Shown here one piece after another: positions 18,494-26,033 of a stretch of 64,000 nucleotides of DNA; position 1 is the stretch's first letter; every line of letters begins with the position of its first letter. The notes beneath the pieces were generated by a model. That model made no database searches, was not told where the DNA came from, and saw only the letters and a program-made list of their open reading frames with translations. The stretch comes from an uncultured Desulfovibrio sp. Lineage in GTDB: Bacteria; Desulfobacterota; Desulfovibrionia; Desulfovibrionales; Desulfovibrionaceae. Location: NCBI GenBank assembly GCA_913063155.1, contig CAJXYU010000001.1, positions 620,001 through 684,000 on the forward strand. Reading direction: 5' to 3'. The position numbers and the translations under genes were made by a program.

Positions 18494-19354
18494 ATGAGTG
18501 AAATGTTCGGCACCAGCGTGCCCTTCTACAAGATGCAGGGTTGTGGCAACGACTTCGTGGTCATCGACAACCGCGGACTGTCCATCCCCCAAGCCGTTAT
18601 GCCCCAGTGGGCGAAAAGTATCTGCGCCCGTGCTTTCGGCGTCTATGCGGACGGCCTGTTCTTCATCGACAATGCACCGGGAAATTCCGGTTTGGACTAT
18701 GTCTGGCATTTCTACAACAATGACGGCAGCAGGGCCGAAATGTGCGGCAACGCCTCCCGCTGCGTCGGACGCCTGGCCTATACTCTGGACATAGCTCCGG
18801 CGGAACATACCTTTGGCACTGACGCGGGCCCCATCAAGGCAAAAGTCATCACCGAGGGGCCGCAACGCGGCCAAGTCAAGGTCCAACTCACCCCCCCCAA
18901 AAATATTGAAACAAACATCAATATCGATGTGGATGGCGAGACAATGGAAGTGCACTTCGCTGACACGGGCGTACCGCACACGGTAGCCTTTGTAGACGAT
19001 GTTGAGAGCATTGATATACAAAAGCTCGGCGCCGCCATCCGATACCATGAACGCTTCGCCCCGGCCGGGACCAACATGAGCTTCGCCCAAGTCAAGGACA
19101 GGGAAACCATGCTGCTGCGTACTTACGAGCGCGGTGTGGAAGCGGAAACTTACGCCTGCGGTACTGCCGCAGCCGCCACCCAGCTCCTGGCCAACAAGCT
19201 CGACCTTACCGGCGATGCTGCCGCCCTGACCACCACCGGCGGCGAGATCCTGACCGTCTCCTTGGAGGACGGCAACGTCTTTCTGCAAGGGAGCGCGGAA
19301 ATGACCTTCAGCGGCGATCTCTACCTGGATGCCCTGGGGCTCTCCACCCGCTAA
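18494..19354 (+). CDS. dapF: Diaminopimelate epimerase DapF
   Basis: This 286-residue protein has both catalytic cysteine motifs: 'MCGNASRCVGR' and 'ACGTAAAA'. 'MQGCGNDFVVIDN' at the N-terminus is diagnostic. DapF interconverts LL- and meso-diaminopimelate for lysine and peptidoglycan synthesis. I start it at the ATG at 18494; an in-frame ATG at 18365 would reach back into the fabD terminator. The ribosome site is weak. It is a single-gene unit between two terminators. Confidence 0.95.
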   Translation: MSEMFGTSVPFYKMQGCGNDFVVIDNRGLSIPQAVMPQWAKSICARAFGVYADGLFFIDNAPGNSGLDYVWHFYNNDGSRAEMCGNASRCVGRLAYTLDIAPAEHTFGTDAGPIKAKVITEGPQRGQVKVQLTPPKNIETNINIDVDGETMEVHFADTGVPHTVAFVDDVESIDIQKLGAAIRYHERFAPAGTNMSFAQVKDRETMLLRTYERGVEAETYACGTAAAATQLLANKLDLTGDAAALTTTGGEILTVSLEDGNVFLQGSAEMTFSGDLYLDALGLSTR

Positions 19355-19362
19355 ACAAGATA

Positions 19363-19402
19363 AAAAAGGTCGGAGGGAGACGATACTCCTCCGACCTTCT
19401 TA
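19363..19402. terminator. Bidirectional terminator between dapF and the PqqD-like gene
   Basis: An 11-bp stem (19366-19376 with 19388-19398) is flanked by an A6 tract on the left and TTCTTAT on the right. Read on the minus strand it ends in TTTTTTATC, so it suits the converging PqqD-like operon best. Confidence 0.85.
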
Positions 19403-19421
19403 TCATTGAAGATAACACTTC

Positions 19422-19802
19422 CTATTTGAGCCCAAGCAGCCCCCGTTGCCCCAGCATACGAATGAATTCAGTCACGGACAGGACTGCTTCGCGGCGCTGT
19501 ACCTTGTAGCGCTCCGTAAACAACGCCACGATCTCACGCACCGTGCGTATGCCGTCAAACAATCCCCAGACATAGGACCCGATCTCGTCCAACTCCAGTT
19601 GCCTGGTCATGGGACGGCCATCCCACAACCCCACTTTGGAGGCCACGCGTCCGAACCAGGGCTTCACGGCCACTTCATAGGAGATAAGCACCAGCCCGTT
19701 CTCCTGGACCTCGGCTTTTGCTTCCATATTGCGAAGCGGCACCATGTCCAAGGCTTCCTGGCGAGCCATGGTGGAAACAACCTTTTTTTTAAACAGCGCC
19801 AT
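19422..19802 (-). CDS. PqqD-like (RiPP recognition element fold) protein
   Basis: The protein has 126 residues from the ATG at 19802. The C-terminal half matches the PqqD family: 'LDEIGSYVWGLFDGIRTVRE', then 'IVALFTERYKVQRREAVLSV' and 'EFIRMLGQRGLLGL'. PqqD-type domains bind leader peptides and present them to modifying enzymes; stand-alone relatives also occur in non-RiPP settings. An unusual N-terminal segment (about 1-60, 'MVPLRNMEAKAEVQENGLVL') precedes it. The gene overlaps the end of the upstream gene by 14 bases. No radical-SAM or other modifying enzyme is adjacent, so the partner is unknown. Confidence 0.8.
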   Translation of the reverse strand: MALFKKKVVSTMARQEALDMVPLRNMEAKAEVQENGLVLISYEVAVKPWFGRVASKVGLWDGRPMTRQLELDEIGSYVWGLFDGIRTVREIVALFTERYKVQRREAVLSVTEFIRMLGQRGLLGLK

Positions 19803-20664
19803 ACTCGTCACAAACCCGTTTGAAATCCTCTTCCTGAAAGACCGGCTCTCCTTCGACGACGACAGAAAAAAACGAATTGGCTGGTTGATCCAACCAAATC
19901 CTGCCCTGATGTCGCATAGAGCTACGCAAAAAACGCTTTTGCACATCAGCCCACTCTATCATATTGCTTTTACTGCTGACTTGGCCAACAATAACTTTTC
20001 GATATCTTTCCAGAACCCAGTTATGGAAATCTGTATTCTTGAGTATGGCGTCGGCAGGAGCATAACGCTCCAGTATGAGGTCCGCCCCGGCGCCTCGCCG
20101 AAAGTCCTGGGGAGTGGCTTCCACTGCGGGCATCCGCCTGGGCCTGCGGAACCTGAGGGTGTAGTGCCCCGGCCTGAAACTGAAGGTATCCAAAAGAAAT
20201 CCGGACGGCAGGCGCGCTTGAATACCGAACATGCGCCAAGGCAGGCTTTCGCCATTCCAATGATCTCGGAAAGAAGCAAGAATGGCGGCAGCTTGCCTAC
20301 CTGGTTCAAAAAACTGGGCCAGCAGCGCCAAGCCGGTGGCCGGATTATGCATCATGGCCCCTACAGCGGCGCCCCACTGGAGCAGGGTCACGTTGAAGCC
20401 TGATTGACGCAAGGAGTCGGCAGCCGTGTCCCACTCCTGACTTGGAGAGCCTTCGTGAATGTCCACAGAGCGAAATTTGCGGTCCAGCTTCCGCATGTGT
20501 TTATATGCTGAAAACGCCCCCCCAACCCGACGCCACTTGATCTCGGCAACAGGGATGCCGTCTTGTTCCAGCCGCATGAAATCCCGCTCAAGAATGGACG
20601 GTTCCCAATCTTCAGGAGAACACAGGCTGATACCGTTCCACGCGATGGCATATGAAGCAGGCAT
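19789..20664 (-). CDS. Unrecognised 291-aa protein in PqqD-like operon
   Basis: I do not recognise this protein. It is cytoplasmic by appearance, with no signal peptide or membrane helix, rich in Trp, Phe and Arg, and opens with 'AIAWNGISLCSPEDWEPSIL'. A Gly/Ala-rich centre ('GAAVGAMMHNPATGLALLAQ') is followed by a basic stretch ('LRFRRPRRMPAVEATPQDF'). It begins 2 bases after the exported-protein gene and overlaps the PqqD-like gene, so all three are translationally coupled. Its constant-looking company with a peptide-binding fold suggests a joint role, but no activity can be assigned. Confidence 0.7.
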   Translation of the reverse strand: MPASYAIAWNGISLCSPEDWEPSILERDFMRLEQDGIPVAEIKWRRVGGAFSAYKHMRKLDRKFRSVDIHEGSPSQEWDTAADSLRQSGFNVTLLQWGAAVGAMMHNPATGLALLAQFFEPGRQAAAILASFRDHWNGESLPWRMFGIQARLPSGFLLDTFSFRPGHYTLRFRRPRRMPAVEATPQDFRRGAGADLILERYAPADAILKNTDFHNWVLERYRKVIVGQVSSKSNMIEWADVQKRFLRSSMRHQGRIWLDQPANSFFSVVVEGEPVFQEEDFKRVCDEYGAV

Positions 20665-20666
20665 GG

Positions 20667-21272
20667 CTACTTGGGTACAAACATGTCCAGGTCGTCTATC
20701 TTGCCCGCCTTTTCTTCCCTGCGATATTTCTCCCTGTACTTTTTTTTGTAACAGGCAAATTCGAGGTCCAAAAGAGTCTGATCCGTCATCTTGATGGATA
20801 CGCCGGGCCGAACGGAAGGATCCACGCTGTACATGAGCTGAATCCTCACATGTCTGCCGTCGTCATCGGCAATCTCCCATTCCCAGGCAATCACGTTGCG
20901 AAAGGAATCGCCCTGATACCGGGTGGGCTCGCCAAAATGTTCCTCGAACCGAACCAGCAACTTCTTAAAAAGCTCCTCACTGGTATCGGCAAACTTGATT
21001 TTGACGCGCAGGACTTTCCCGCTGTTGGCACAGTTGCCCCATATGACACTGCCGCCCCGAACACCGTGAATGGCTCCGGTACGGATGAGGGCCTCGTTCA
21101 AAAAGACCGCGTCGGCCATGGCCCCGGCATGTTCCATGCGCAACAGGTGTTCATACTTGTGGAAATCGTCCCCCAGATGGATGCCTGCCAGGGACAGGGG
21201 AGCATCTTCACCGGCAAAGGCACTGGACGAAAACAACAAAATAACCGACAATGAAAGTATGATTCTCTTCAT
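20667..21272 (-). CDS. Exported hypothetical protein, first gene of PqqD-like operon
   Basis: This 201-residue protein has a clear signal peptide ('IILSLSVILLFSSSAFAGED', cleavage near residue 21). The mature part is mixed alpha/beta, with a 'GIHLGDDFHKYEHLL' segment, one 'WGNCANSGK' cysteine, and a charged C-terminus ('YKKKYREKYRREEKAGKIDD'). The 'GI-LG' opening vaguely resembles the exported 155-residue protein at 40054, but I would not call them homologues. It leads a three-gene operon. The function is unknown. Confidence 0.7.
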   Translation of the reverse strand: MKRIILSLSVILLFSSSAFAGEDAPLSLAGIHLGDDFHKYEHLLRMEHAGAMADAVFLNEALIRTGAIHGVRGGSVIWGNCANSGKVLRVKIKFADTSEELFKKLLVRFEEHFGEPTRYQGDSFRNVIAWEWEIADDDGRHVRIQLMYSVDPSVRPGVSIKMTDQTLLDLEFACYKKKYREKYRREEKAGKIDDLDMFVPK

Positions 21273-21385
21273 GGATATTTCATCCGCTTGTTGAAGTGAG
21301 CAGACATACGGACTGCTCTTGCATTTTAACGTAGAACATGGCGTAAATCAAAAAGAGATCCTACGACAAACAACTCAAGAAAAAA

Positions 21386-21451
21386 ATGCGGACATTTTTT
21401 CATTATATTTTCGCGGTGCTGACGGGCACGCTCTACGGAGGCCAGGTTTGA
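21386..21451 (+). CDS. Possible 21-codon leader ORF in frame with the phosphatase gene
   Basis: An ATG at 21386 opens a hydrophobic 21-residue frame ('MRTFFHYIFAVLTGTLYGGQ') ending in TGA at 21449. The stop is in the same frame as the phosphatase ATG at 21458, two codons later. An A-rich stretch rather than a clear ribosome site precedes it. It may be a coupled leader peptide, an ancestral N-terminal helix cut off by a stop, or chance. Confidence 0.3.
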   Translation: MRTFFHYIFAVLTGTLYGGQV

Positions 21452-21457
21452 CCATTC

Positions 21458-22933
21458 ATGGACTCGCTTCCAGTCTGGAAGCTGGCGCTGGTCATTCTTT
21501 TTCCTTTGAGCATCGCCTACGGACTGCGCTTCCTCGTTGAGCGGCAATATGTACTGAAAGCGCCGCAAATCCGCCGTTCAGCCCGGCAGTTCCAACTCGA
21601 CTTCGGCCTTTTTTGCCTTGCAGGCTTGACCATGGCCTTCATTCTGTTTTTCTCGTTCGGTTTTCCACTTGTCCTCAGCGGCTTCAAATTGACTTTCGGC
21701 ATGGCCACCCTGGGTCTGTTCACCGGGTTCGACATGGCTCTTGCCAGGGAGCGAAGCGCAATCCTGCATTCCCTGAAGTTCGGGGGAGCAACCCGCCCGC
21801 CACGAGAATTTTCCCCCATGACCCGGCGTTTCTCCCTCGTAGCCATCCTGACCCTCCTGCTGATCACGGCCATACTGCTCCTGGTGCTTTTACGCGACTT
21901 CCATTGGCTGGCCTCCCAGGCTGTAACCACTGAGACCATCGGCAAACTCAGCAACTCCGTCTTGATTGAGGTTCTCTTCGTCATGGGCGTGCTCATGGCA
22001 CAGGTGGTCAACCTCGTCGTGTCCTGGGCGAAAAACCTGAGGCTGCTCTTTGAGAACCAAACCGATGTGCTCACCCGAGTCAGCCAGGGCAGCCTGGAGA
22101 GGCTGGTGCCGGTGGCGACCCACGACGAACTGGGGTTCATCGCCGGACATACCAACGCCATGATCGCCAAACTTCGGGAAGGGCTCAGAATGCAACAGGG
22201 GCTTAAAATCGCCCAAGAGGTGCAGCGCAATTTCCTGCCTAAAACAGCCCCGGAAATCCCCGGGCTGGAGATAGCCGGAACCAGTCGCTACTGTGACGAA
22301 ACCGGCGGCGACTTCTACGATTATGTGCCCTGCGACGAAGATGCCTGCGGGAGAACCGCCATTGTGGTGGGTGACGTGGTCGGGCACGGAGTGGGGGCTG
22401 CCCTGCTCATGGCTTCGGCCCGGGCCATGATCCAGCAGGGAGCGTCACGACCCGGGAGCGCTTCGGCCAACATCACGCACGCCAACCGACGCCTGAGCAG
22501 GGACACCATGGGCACGGGCCGGTTCCTGACCCTTTTCTTCCTGGACATCGACCCCGTTGCCGAACACATGTGCTGGGTCAATGCAGGTCACCCGCCCGCC
22601 TTGCTCTATGACCTGGGACGCGACACTTTTGAACGGCTGGCAGGAAGTGGAGACATTCCCCTGGGAGTGGACGTGGAATGGCGTTACAGCGAACATGAGA
22701 CGCCCCGGCTCACCCCCGGCCGGCTGCTGTTCATCGCTACGGATGGAGTATGGGAGGCGCGCAATGCAGACAAGGAAATGTACGGCACGGAACGTTTCAA
22801 AAGAATCGTGAGAAAAAACGCACAAAAAAACGCGCAGGAAATCCTGCGCGCTGTCATGACTTCAATTGACGCTTTCCAGGATGGAGCACCTCTGGACGAC
22901 GACATCACCCTGGTGGTTCTCAAGGGCATATGA
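21458..22933 (+). CDS. Membrane-bound SpoIIE/RsbU-type PP2C phosphatase with HAMP-like linker
   Basis: This 491-residue protein has an N-terminal membrane region with four or five helices, a HAMP-like linker near 200-245 ('VLTRVSQGSLERLVPVATHD'), and a C-terminal PP2C domain. Metal ligands are in 'DETGGDFYDY', 'VVGDVVGHGVGAALLM', 'FIATDGVWEARN' and 'LDDDITLVVL'. RsbU-type phosphatases dephosphorylate STAS-domain anti-anti-sigma factors; a STAS gene converges from the other side with 3 bases between. The ATG at 21458 lacks a good ribosome site; GGAGG lies 16 bases ahead. The gene is divergent from the PqqD-like operon. Confidence 0.88.
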   Translation: MDSLPVWKLALVILFPLSIAYGLRFLVERQYVLKAPQIRRSARQFQLDFGLFCLAGLTMAFILFFSFGFPLVLSGFKLTFGMATLGLFTGFDMALARERSAILHSLKFGGATRPPREFSPMTRRFSLVAILTLLLITAILLLVLLRDFHWLASQAVTTETIGKLSNSVLIEVLFVMGVLMAQVVNLVVSWAKNLRLLFENQTDVLTRVSQGSLERLVPVATHDELGFIAGHTNAMIAKLREGLRMQQGLKIAQEVQRNFLPKTAPEIPGLEIAGTSRYCDETGGDFYDYVPCDEDACGRTAIVVGDVVGHGVGAALLMASARAMIQQGASRPGSASANITHANRRLSRDTMGTGRFLTLFFLDIDPVAEHMCWVNAGHPPALLYDLGRDTFERLAGSGDIPLGVDVEWRYSEHETPRLTPGRLLFIATDGVWEARNADKEMYGTERFKRIVRKNAQKNAQEILRAVMTSIDAFQDGAPLDDDITLVVLKGI

Positions 22934-22936
22934 CAG

Positions 22937-23269
22937 TTAGAGGCCGGTCAACGCCGCCCCCCGGGAAGGAAACATGGAAAAAATCTTGTCGTAACCCGAC
23001 ACCTCGAACACCTCTTGAATATAGTCTTTCACTCCGCAAATGGCGACCTTGCCGGACGACTTTTTGAGCCGCTGATAGGCCAATACCAGCACACGAAGCC
23101 CGGAGCTGTTGATGTAATCCAAATCCGTAAAATCAAACACCAGACTCTGGGCCCCGCCTTCCAAAAGGGAAACGACCTTTTCTTCAAGCGCCTGAGTGCC
23201 GTCGGCATCCAGGCTCCCTTCCACATGCAGAATCGTGATGCCGTCCTGCTTAATCTCAGCAACTCCCAC
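22937..23269 (-). CDS. STAS-domain anti-sigma factor antagonist
   Basis: The protein has 110 residues from the GTG at 23269, which has GGAGG at a 7-base spacing. A longer reading from 23299 would overlap the upstream gene and lacks such a site. The STAS fold is clear: 'GITILHVEGSLDADGTQALE', then the phospho-acceptor serine in 'DYINSSGLRVLVLAY' and 'GKVAICGV'. Phosphorylation by an RsbW-like kinase inactivates it and a PP2C phosphatase restores it. The kinase and a phosphatase are fused in the gene just upstream, 17 bases away. Confidence 0.92.
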   Translation of the reverse strand: MGVAEIKQDGITILHVEGSLDADGTQALEEKVVSLLEGGAQSLVFDFTDLDYINSSGLRVLVLAYQRLKKSSGKVAICGVKDYIQEVFEVSGYDKIFSMFPSRGAALTGL

Positions 23270-23286
23270 GTCGCCACCTCCATGAA

Positions 23287-25887
23287 CTAACACGTGCATT
23301 CTTCATTTAACATTTTTTCAAGGGTCAGGATATTCTTTCCGTTCTCCCGCTTATAATGCAGGCAGTTGACCAGTTTCTTGACTATATGGATTCCCATGCC
23401 GCCGACTTGGCGATCCCGCTCATCCAGAGGGGTATTCAGTTCCGGCAAGGGCGCTTCAAGAATGTTGAAAGGTTCCGCATCATCCTCGATCCGCAAACGG
23501 ATCATGGTGCCGTCCGTGCCTATGCTTACATCAATGGGATGCTCATCCATATCCGAATAGCCATAGGATATGATATTGGTGATCAACTCATCGAGAACCA
23601 GGGTCAGGTTGAACACCATCTTTCCGGGGAAATTGTGCTTACGACAGAACTCTTCCACCTTGGGACGGAAGATTTGAAAACACTTCTGTTTGTTGGTCAG
23701 CCTGAAGGAAAAGGTATCCATTTTCTTTCCATCCCGGTTACCGACCCCGTCCCCTGTCCGGCGCATGACGACAACGGTAATGTCGTCCACCTGCTCGCCC
23801 CCGCCAATAAATGCGTCCACGGTCTCAAAAATAACCGCTTGAAGCTCTGCAGCCTTTTTATCCGCATTTTCCCGGATGATTGCAAGCAGCCGTTCCTTAC
23901 CGAACATTTCTCCTTGAACGTTATGCGCTTCCCAGGCGCCGTCCGTGGCAATGACGACGATACTGCCCCGAGGGATGGCCCCGTCGCATGCCTCGAAATT
24001 GGTGTCCGGACAAATCCCCAATGGCAGTCCGTCTCCCATGAGCTCCTCGAAAGTATCCGTGCCGGGATGATAGACGATGGCCGGATCATGCCCGGCTCTT
24101 ACCCAGCGAATCCTGTCCGAATCCGGCAGAAACTGCAGGTAGAACAGAGTCAGAAAACGCCCGGAACCCTCCAGGTCTTCGTTGAGCTGCAGGTTGGCCA
24201 TGGCCACCCGTCTGTTCAGCGGCATGTGCGCGCCGGACAAACCATGCAGCAAAGCCCGGGCCGAAGACATGAGCAAGGCAGACGGGACACCGTGACCAGT
24301 CACATCTCCCACCACCACCGCATGCGCCGGTCCCTCGACGCCACTGACCGTCAGATAATCATAGTAATCACCACCGGTCTGGTCGCAATAGACGATACCA
24401 CCGGAGATATCCCAACCGGGAATATCAGGTTGCTCTTTGGGGAGCAGATGCGCCTGGACAGTGCGGGCCAGTTCCAGATCGCGTCGAATTTTCAGATGTT
24501 CCTTGAGCTTCGGACCAACCTCGTTGATGGTCCGAATAAGATCGTCCCGTTCATCGCCGGTCCAGGAGTCGATGCGCACATCGAAATCTCCTTCCCCTAT
24601 GCGTCGGGCCGCATTGCTGATGGCCAATAAAGGTTTCGTGCTGGACCGGGCCCAGAACCACCCCACAATAGCCGCCATCAGGATAACACCCAGCGCGCCC
24701 ACACCAACATAGTTCCGCCACTGATCAAAAAATTCGTTCATACTGCCCACGATGGCATCCGGAATCTCGGCTACGGCTCTTTCGGGGACGATGATCAGAT
24801 AGGTATAATCCGGTTTTGATGCAAAGGCCCAGACCGAGTCCACCCCCCGGTACGGCATACGCATGGTGCCTGAGTCTTTTTCCCGCACATCACGCAGAAG
24901 GGCGGCGAATCTCACTGTATCGCTTGAGGATAGCCACTCGGTATCGATGGGCGTCATCCAATGCTGGCCACCCCTGGCATAATCCATCTGGGCAATAATG
25001 CGCAGTCCCGGGGCGGCCGTTTCCGGATGATCTTCACGCAAAAGCAGAAACGGTTTTTGATCGCTTCCCCATTCCGGGGCGACCATTGTCTGCAACAGGA
25101 TGTCCTGCATGAGCAGATCCACCACCGCCACGCCAAGAACCTTACCATGCTTGTCCCAAAGGACATGACCGACGCTGGCCACGACCTGCTTGCTCGAGGG
25201 ATCGACATGGGGCATGGACCACACAGCACCGGAAGAACGGCGCATATGTCTGTACCAGGAGGTCTGACGGGGGTCGAAGTGGGGCGGAGTCCCCCCATGG
25301 GCCGGATACACCGCACTGACGCCGGAAGCCAGGTAGACATGTACCCACCAGGCTTTTCCATCCAGATCCTCATAAATGGTGCGCATGATCCTTTCCAGAG
25401 AAGCCAGCCATTGAATATCCTTCTCCGCGGCTCTCCGATCCACTCCTGACGCCAAGGATATGGCCACCTCTCCGAAATTCACGGGCAGGGGACGCTCACG
25501 GCCGGACATGGTCCTGCGCTTGTACTTGTCATCCTCGACAGTTCCTGTGGGGCCGGGGCCACCTCCATGCATGCCGAACGCGGAGGTGAACAATGCGTCT
25601 TTTCCGATGCCCCTATCTTCGCCACGAAGCCGCAGGGCCTCCATGGCCAGCACCCGTGCCGACTGGCCGTAGGCCATGCCCTGATTCTCCAGAATCTCGG
25701 CCGCTCCCCGGGCGGTCTCCTCGAGACCGTAGCTCATGAGCTCGAGAATGTCCTGCCGGGCCACTTCCGAGGCTTCCCCCAGACGGCTGCGACTGACCTT
25801 GCTGACAACAGTGCGCATGAGCAGCATGGGGGCCAGGCTGAAAACCAGCAAGACAAGGAAAACTTTGGTGCGAAAACTCATGCGCAT
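23287..25887 (-). CDS. Cache-HAMP-PP2C phosphatase fused to RsbW-like serine kinase
   Basis: The protein has 866 residues. A membrane helix near 8-25 leads to a large periplasmic Cache-type sensor (about 30-385; 'ASGVDRRAAEKDIQWLASLE'), a second helix near 395-415, HAMP (about 416-470), a PP2C domain (about 480-700) with 'DQTGGDYYDY', 'VVGDVTGHGVPSALLM' and 'VIATDGAWEAHN', and a C-terminal HATPase (about 725-860) with N-box 'LVLDELITNIISYGY' and 'QVGGMGIHIVKKL'. The fusion carries opposing phosphatase and anti-sigma kinase activities for the STAS protein encoded downstream. It probably couples an external ligand to partner switching; no sigma factor gene is adjacent. Confidence 0.9.
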   Translation of the reverse strand: MRMSFRTKVFLVLLVFSLAPMLLMRTVVSKVSRSRLGEASEVARQDILELMSYGLEETARGAAEILENQGMAYGQSARVLAMEALRLRGEDRGIGKDALFTSAFGMHGGGPGPTGTVEDDKYKRRTMSGRERPLPVNFGEVAISLASGVDRRAAEKDIQWLASLERIMRTIYEDLDGKAWWVHVYLASGVSAVYPAHGGTPPHFDPRQTSWYRHMRRSSGAVWSMPHVDPSSKQVVASVGHVLWDKHGKVLGVAVVDLLMQDILLQTMVAPEWGSDQKPFLLLREDHPETAAPGLRIIAQMDYARGGQHWMTPIDTEWLSSSDTVRFAALLRDVREKDSGTMRMPYRGVDSVWAFASKPDYTYLIIVPERAVAEIPDAIVGSMNEFFDQWRNYVGVGALGVILMAAIVGWFWARSSTKPLLAISNAARRIGEGDFDVRIDSWTGDERDDLIRTINEVGPKLKEHLKIRRDLELARTVQAHLLPKEQPDIPGWDISGGIVYCDQTGGDYYDYLTVSGVEGPAHAVVVGDVTGHGVPSALLMSSARALLHGLSGAHMPLNRRVAMANLQLNEDLEGSGRFLTLFYLQFLPDSDRIRWVRAGHDPAIVYHPGTDTFEELMGDGLPLGICPDTNFEACDGAIPRGSIVVIATDGAWEAHNVQGEMFGKERLLAIIRENADKKAAELQAVIFETVDAFIGGGEQVDDITVVVMRRTGDGVGNRDGKKMDTFSFRLTNKQKCFQIFRPKVEEFCRKHNFPGKMVFNLTLVLDELITNIISYGYSDMDEHPIDVSIGTDGTMIRLRIEDDAEPFNILEAPLPELNTPLDERDRQVGGMGIHIVKKLVNCLHYKRENGKNILTLEKMLNEECTC

Positions 25888-26033
25888 AAGACCGACTCCG
25901 TCTCGAAATCATTCAAACCGTTCAAGCCCCACTCAACCTCTCATTGCAAAAGGGCCTTCTCAATTATACTTGGAAAGGCGGCCAAGTTTATCTATAACTT
26001 GGAATACCTTGAAAAATCGCACAGGGAAAGATC

